From Elioraea sp964533585 (lineage in GTDB: Bacteria > Pseudomonadota > Alphaproteobacteria > Acetobacterales > Acetobacteraceae), in assembly GCA_964533585.1 (NCBI GenBank), contig CAZHMM010000093.1:1-14886 (forward strand): a stretch of DNA of 14,886 nt, given 5' to 3'. The notes under the pieces were generated by a model. It had not been told where the DNA came from. It saw nothing but the letters and a program-made list of their open reading frames with translations, and ran no database searches. This document shows, one piece after another, positions 14,101 to 14,886 of the stretch (position 1 is its first letter; each line of letters starts with the position of its first letter). The position numbers and the translations under genes are program-made.

Positions 14101-14163
14101 CGCCGTTCCCTCTCCTTTCCCGGCCGGTCCGAACCGTCTCCGCCCGGCCCACCCAGACCAACC
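14101..14163 (+). promoter_or_regulatory. C-rich, G-poor leader segment before rho (rut-like)
   Basis: By hand count the 63 bases hold 34 C and 12 G, with pyrimidine runs, right before the rho ribosome site. Rho loads on C-rich, G-poor, unstructured RNA, and E. coli rho is autoregulated in its leader. This segment is therefore a candidate autoregulatory Rho-utilisation site. Apart from this, the 13845-14179 spacer holds the inverted repeat, promoter and hairpin listed separately, and no convincing gene. Confidence 0.4.
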
Positions 14164-14179
14164 GAAGGCCCTGCCTGCC

Positions 14180-14886
14180 ATGCATCTCGCGGAACTGAAA
14201 GCCAAGAGCCCCTCGGACCTCCTGGCCTACGCGGAAAGCCTGAACATCGAAAACGCCTCGACCCTGCGCAAGCAGGACATGATGTTCGCCATCCTCAAGA
14301 CGCTCGCCGACAACGACCAGGCGATCTTCGGCGACGGCGTGCTCGAGATCCTGCCCGACGGGTTCGGCTTCCTGCGGAGCCCCCAGGCGAACTACCTGCC
14401 GGGGCCCGACGACATCTATGTCTCGCCCTCGCAGGTCCGCCGCTTCGGCCTGCGCACGGGCGACACGGTCGAGGGCCAGATCCGCAGCCCGAAGGAGGGC
14501 GAGCGCTATTTCGCGCTGGTGAAGGTCAACCAGATCAACTTCGACAGCCCCGAGGCGGTCCGTCACCGCATCAACTTCGACAACCTCACCCCGCTCTATC
14601 CCGAGCGGCGGCTGAAGATGGAGATCGAGGCGCAGGGCGGCGCCGTGAAGGAGGGTGTGCAGAAGGGGGTGCAGAAGGACTACACGCCCCGCATCCTCGA
14701 CCTGATCTGCCCGATCGGTAAAGGCCAGCGCGGCCTGATCGTCTCGCCGCCGCGCACCGGCAAGACGGTGATGCTGCAGAACATCGCGTCCTCGATCGCG
14801 GCGAACCACCCCGAGGTCTATCTGATCGTGCTGCTGATCGACGAGCGGCCCGAGGAGGTGACCGACATGGCGCGCACGGTGCGCGG
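14180..14886 (+). CDS. rho: Transcription termination factor Rho (N-terminal 235 residues, cut by window end)
   Basis: Rho is the hexameric RNA-dependent ATPase that ends transcription. The start MHLAELKAKSPSDLLAYAESL is the Rho N-terminal helical domain. The RNA-binding cold-shock-like fold covers about 50-125, with ILPDGFGFLRS and DDIYVSPSQVRRFGL. The ATPase follows, with GKGQRGLIVSPPRTGKTV (Lys195 in Walker A) and LLIDERPEEVTDM (219-231). SPPRTGKT instead of E. coli APPKAGKT is the usual alphaproteobacterial form. Residues 159-166 are a tandem GVQK-GVQK from a 12-base duplication (14654-14677), in a linker longer than that of E. coli Rho. GAAGG at 14164-14168 lies 11 bases before ATG. The frame is still open at the last base. 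Confidence 0.97.
   Translation, partial: MHLAELKAKSPSDLLAYAESLNIENASTLRKQDMMFAILKTLADNDQAIFGDGVLEILPDGFGFLRSPQANYLPGPDDIYVSPSQVRRFGLRTGDTVEGQIRSPKEGERYFALVKVNQINFDSPEAVRHRINFDNLTPLYPERRLKMEIEAQGGAVKEGVQKGVQKDYTPRILDLICPIGKGQRGLIVSPPRTGKTVMLQNIASSIAANHPEVYLIVLLIDERPEEVTDMARTVR

Noticed and set aside
13885..14721. Plus-strand open frame starting in the rho leader and overlapping rho
   Set aside because: It is out of frame with rho, whose codons carry clear conserved motifs. The leader part is Pro/Arg-rich with no ribosome site.

Overview
The window is high-GC bacterial chromosome, almost certainly from an alphaproteobacterium of the Rhodospirillales/Acetobacteraceae type. The evidence is gene order and family type: ppsR-maf facing away from hemE-hemH-hemJ-rho, HemJ as the protoporphyrinogen oxidase, and a double cold-shock-domain protein with an Arg/Gly-rich linker. 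It is a scaffold with one 10-N gap (13298-13307). No tRNA, rRNA, CRISPR array, integrase or transposase was seen.

Layout. 36-1352 is hslU (+). It meets, across a hairpin terminator, a secreted peptidoglycan-binding-domain protein (-). Next is the most unusual gene, an 822-residue protein (2427-4895, -). It combines an unrecognised helical N-terminus, six nearly identical ~50-residue repeats of PLL-lectin/beta-propeller type and a C-terminal AbfB (CBM42-like) beta-trefoil. Then come a secreted DUF192 protein and an SbtA-family (DUF897) permease (both -). The permease is divergent from a NhaR-like LysR regulator (+) across a 103-bp spacer holding three consecutive palindromes. The LysR 3' end overlaps a convergent double-CSD cold-shock gene (-). 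A class I glutamine-amidotransferase-like hydrolase (peptidase C26/PuuD type), maf and ppsR follow (all -).

The 320-bp spacer 10699-11018, between divergent ppsR and hemE, looks like the chromosome replication origin. The neighbourhood is the conserved alphaproteobacterial oriC setting. The spacer holds five CCACA cores of DnaA boxes, four of them arranged as two inverted pairs with the same 12-bp spacing, beside a short AT-rich stretch. Nearly all flanking genes point away from it.

To the right, hemE and hemH, then hemJ beyond the gap, encode late haem-synthesis steps. The ferrochelatase carries a C-terminal cysteine cluster. rho starts at 14180 and runs off the window. It has a 335-bp leader with a 12-bp inverted repeat around a candidate promoter, a 9-bp hairpin and a C-rich, G-poor stretch just before the gene, compatible with Rho autoregulation.
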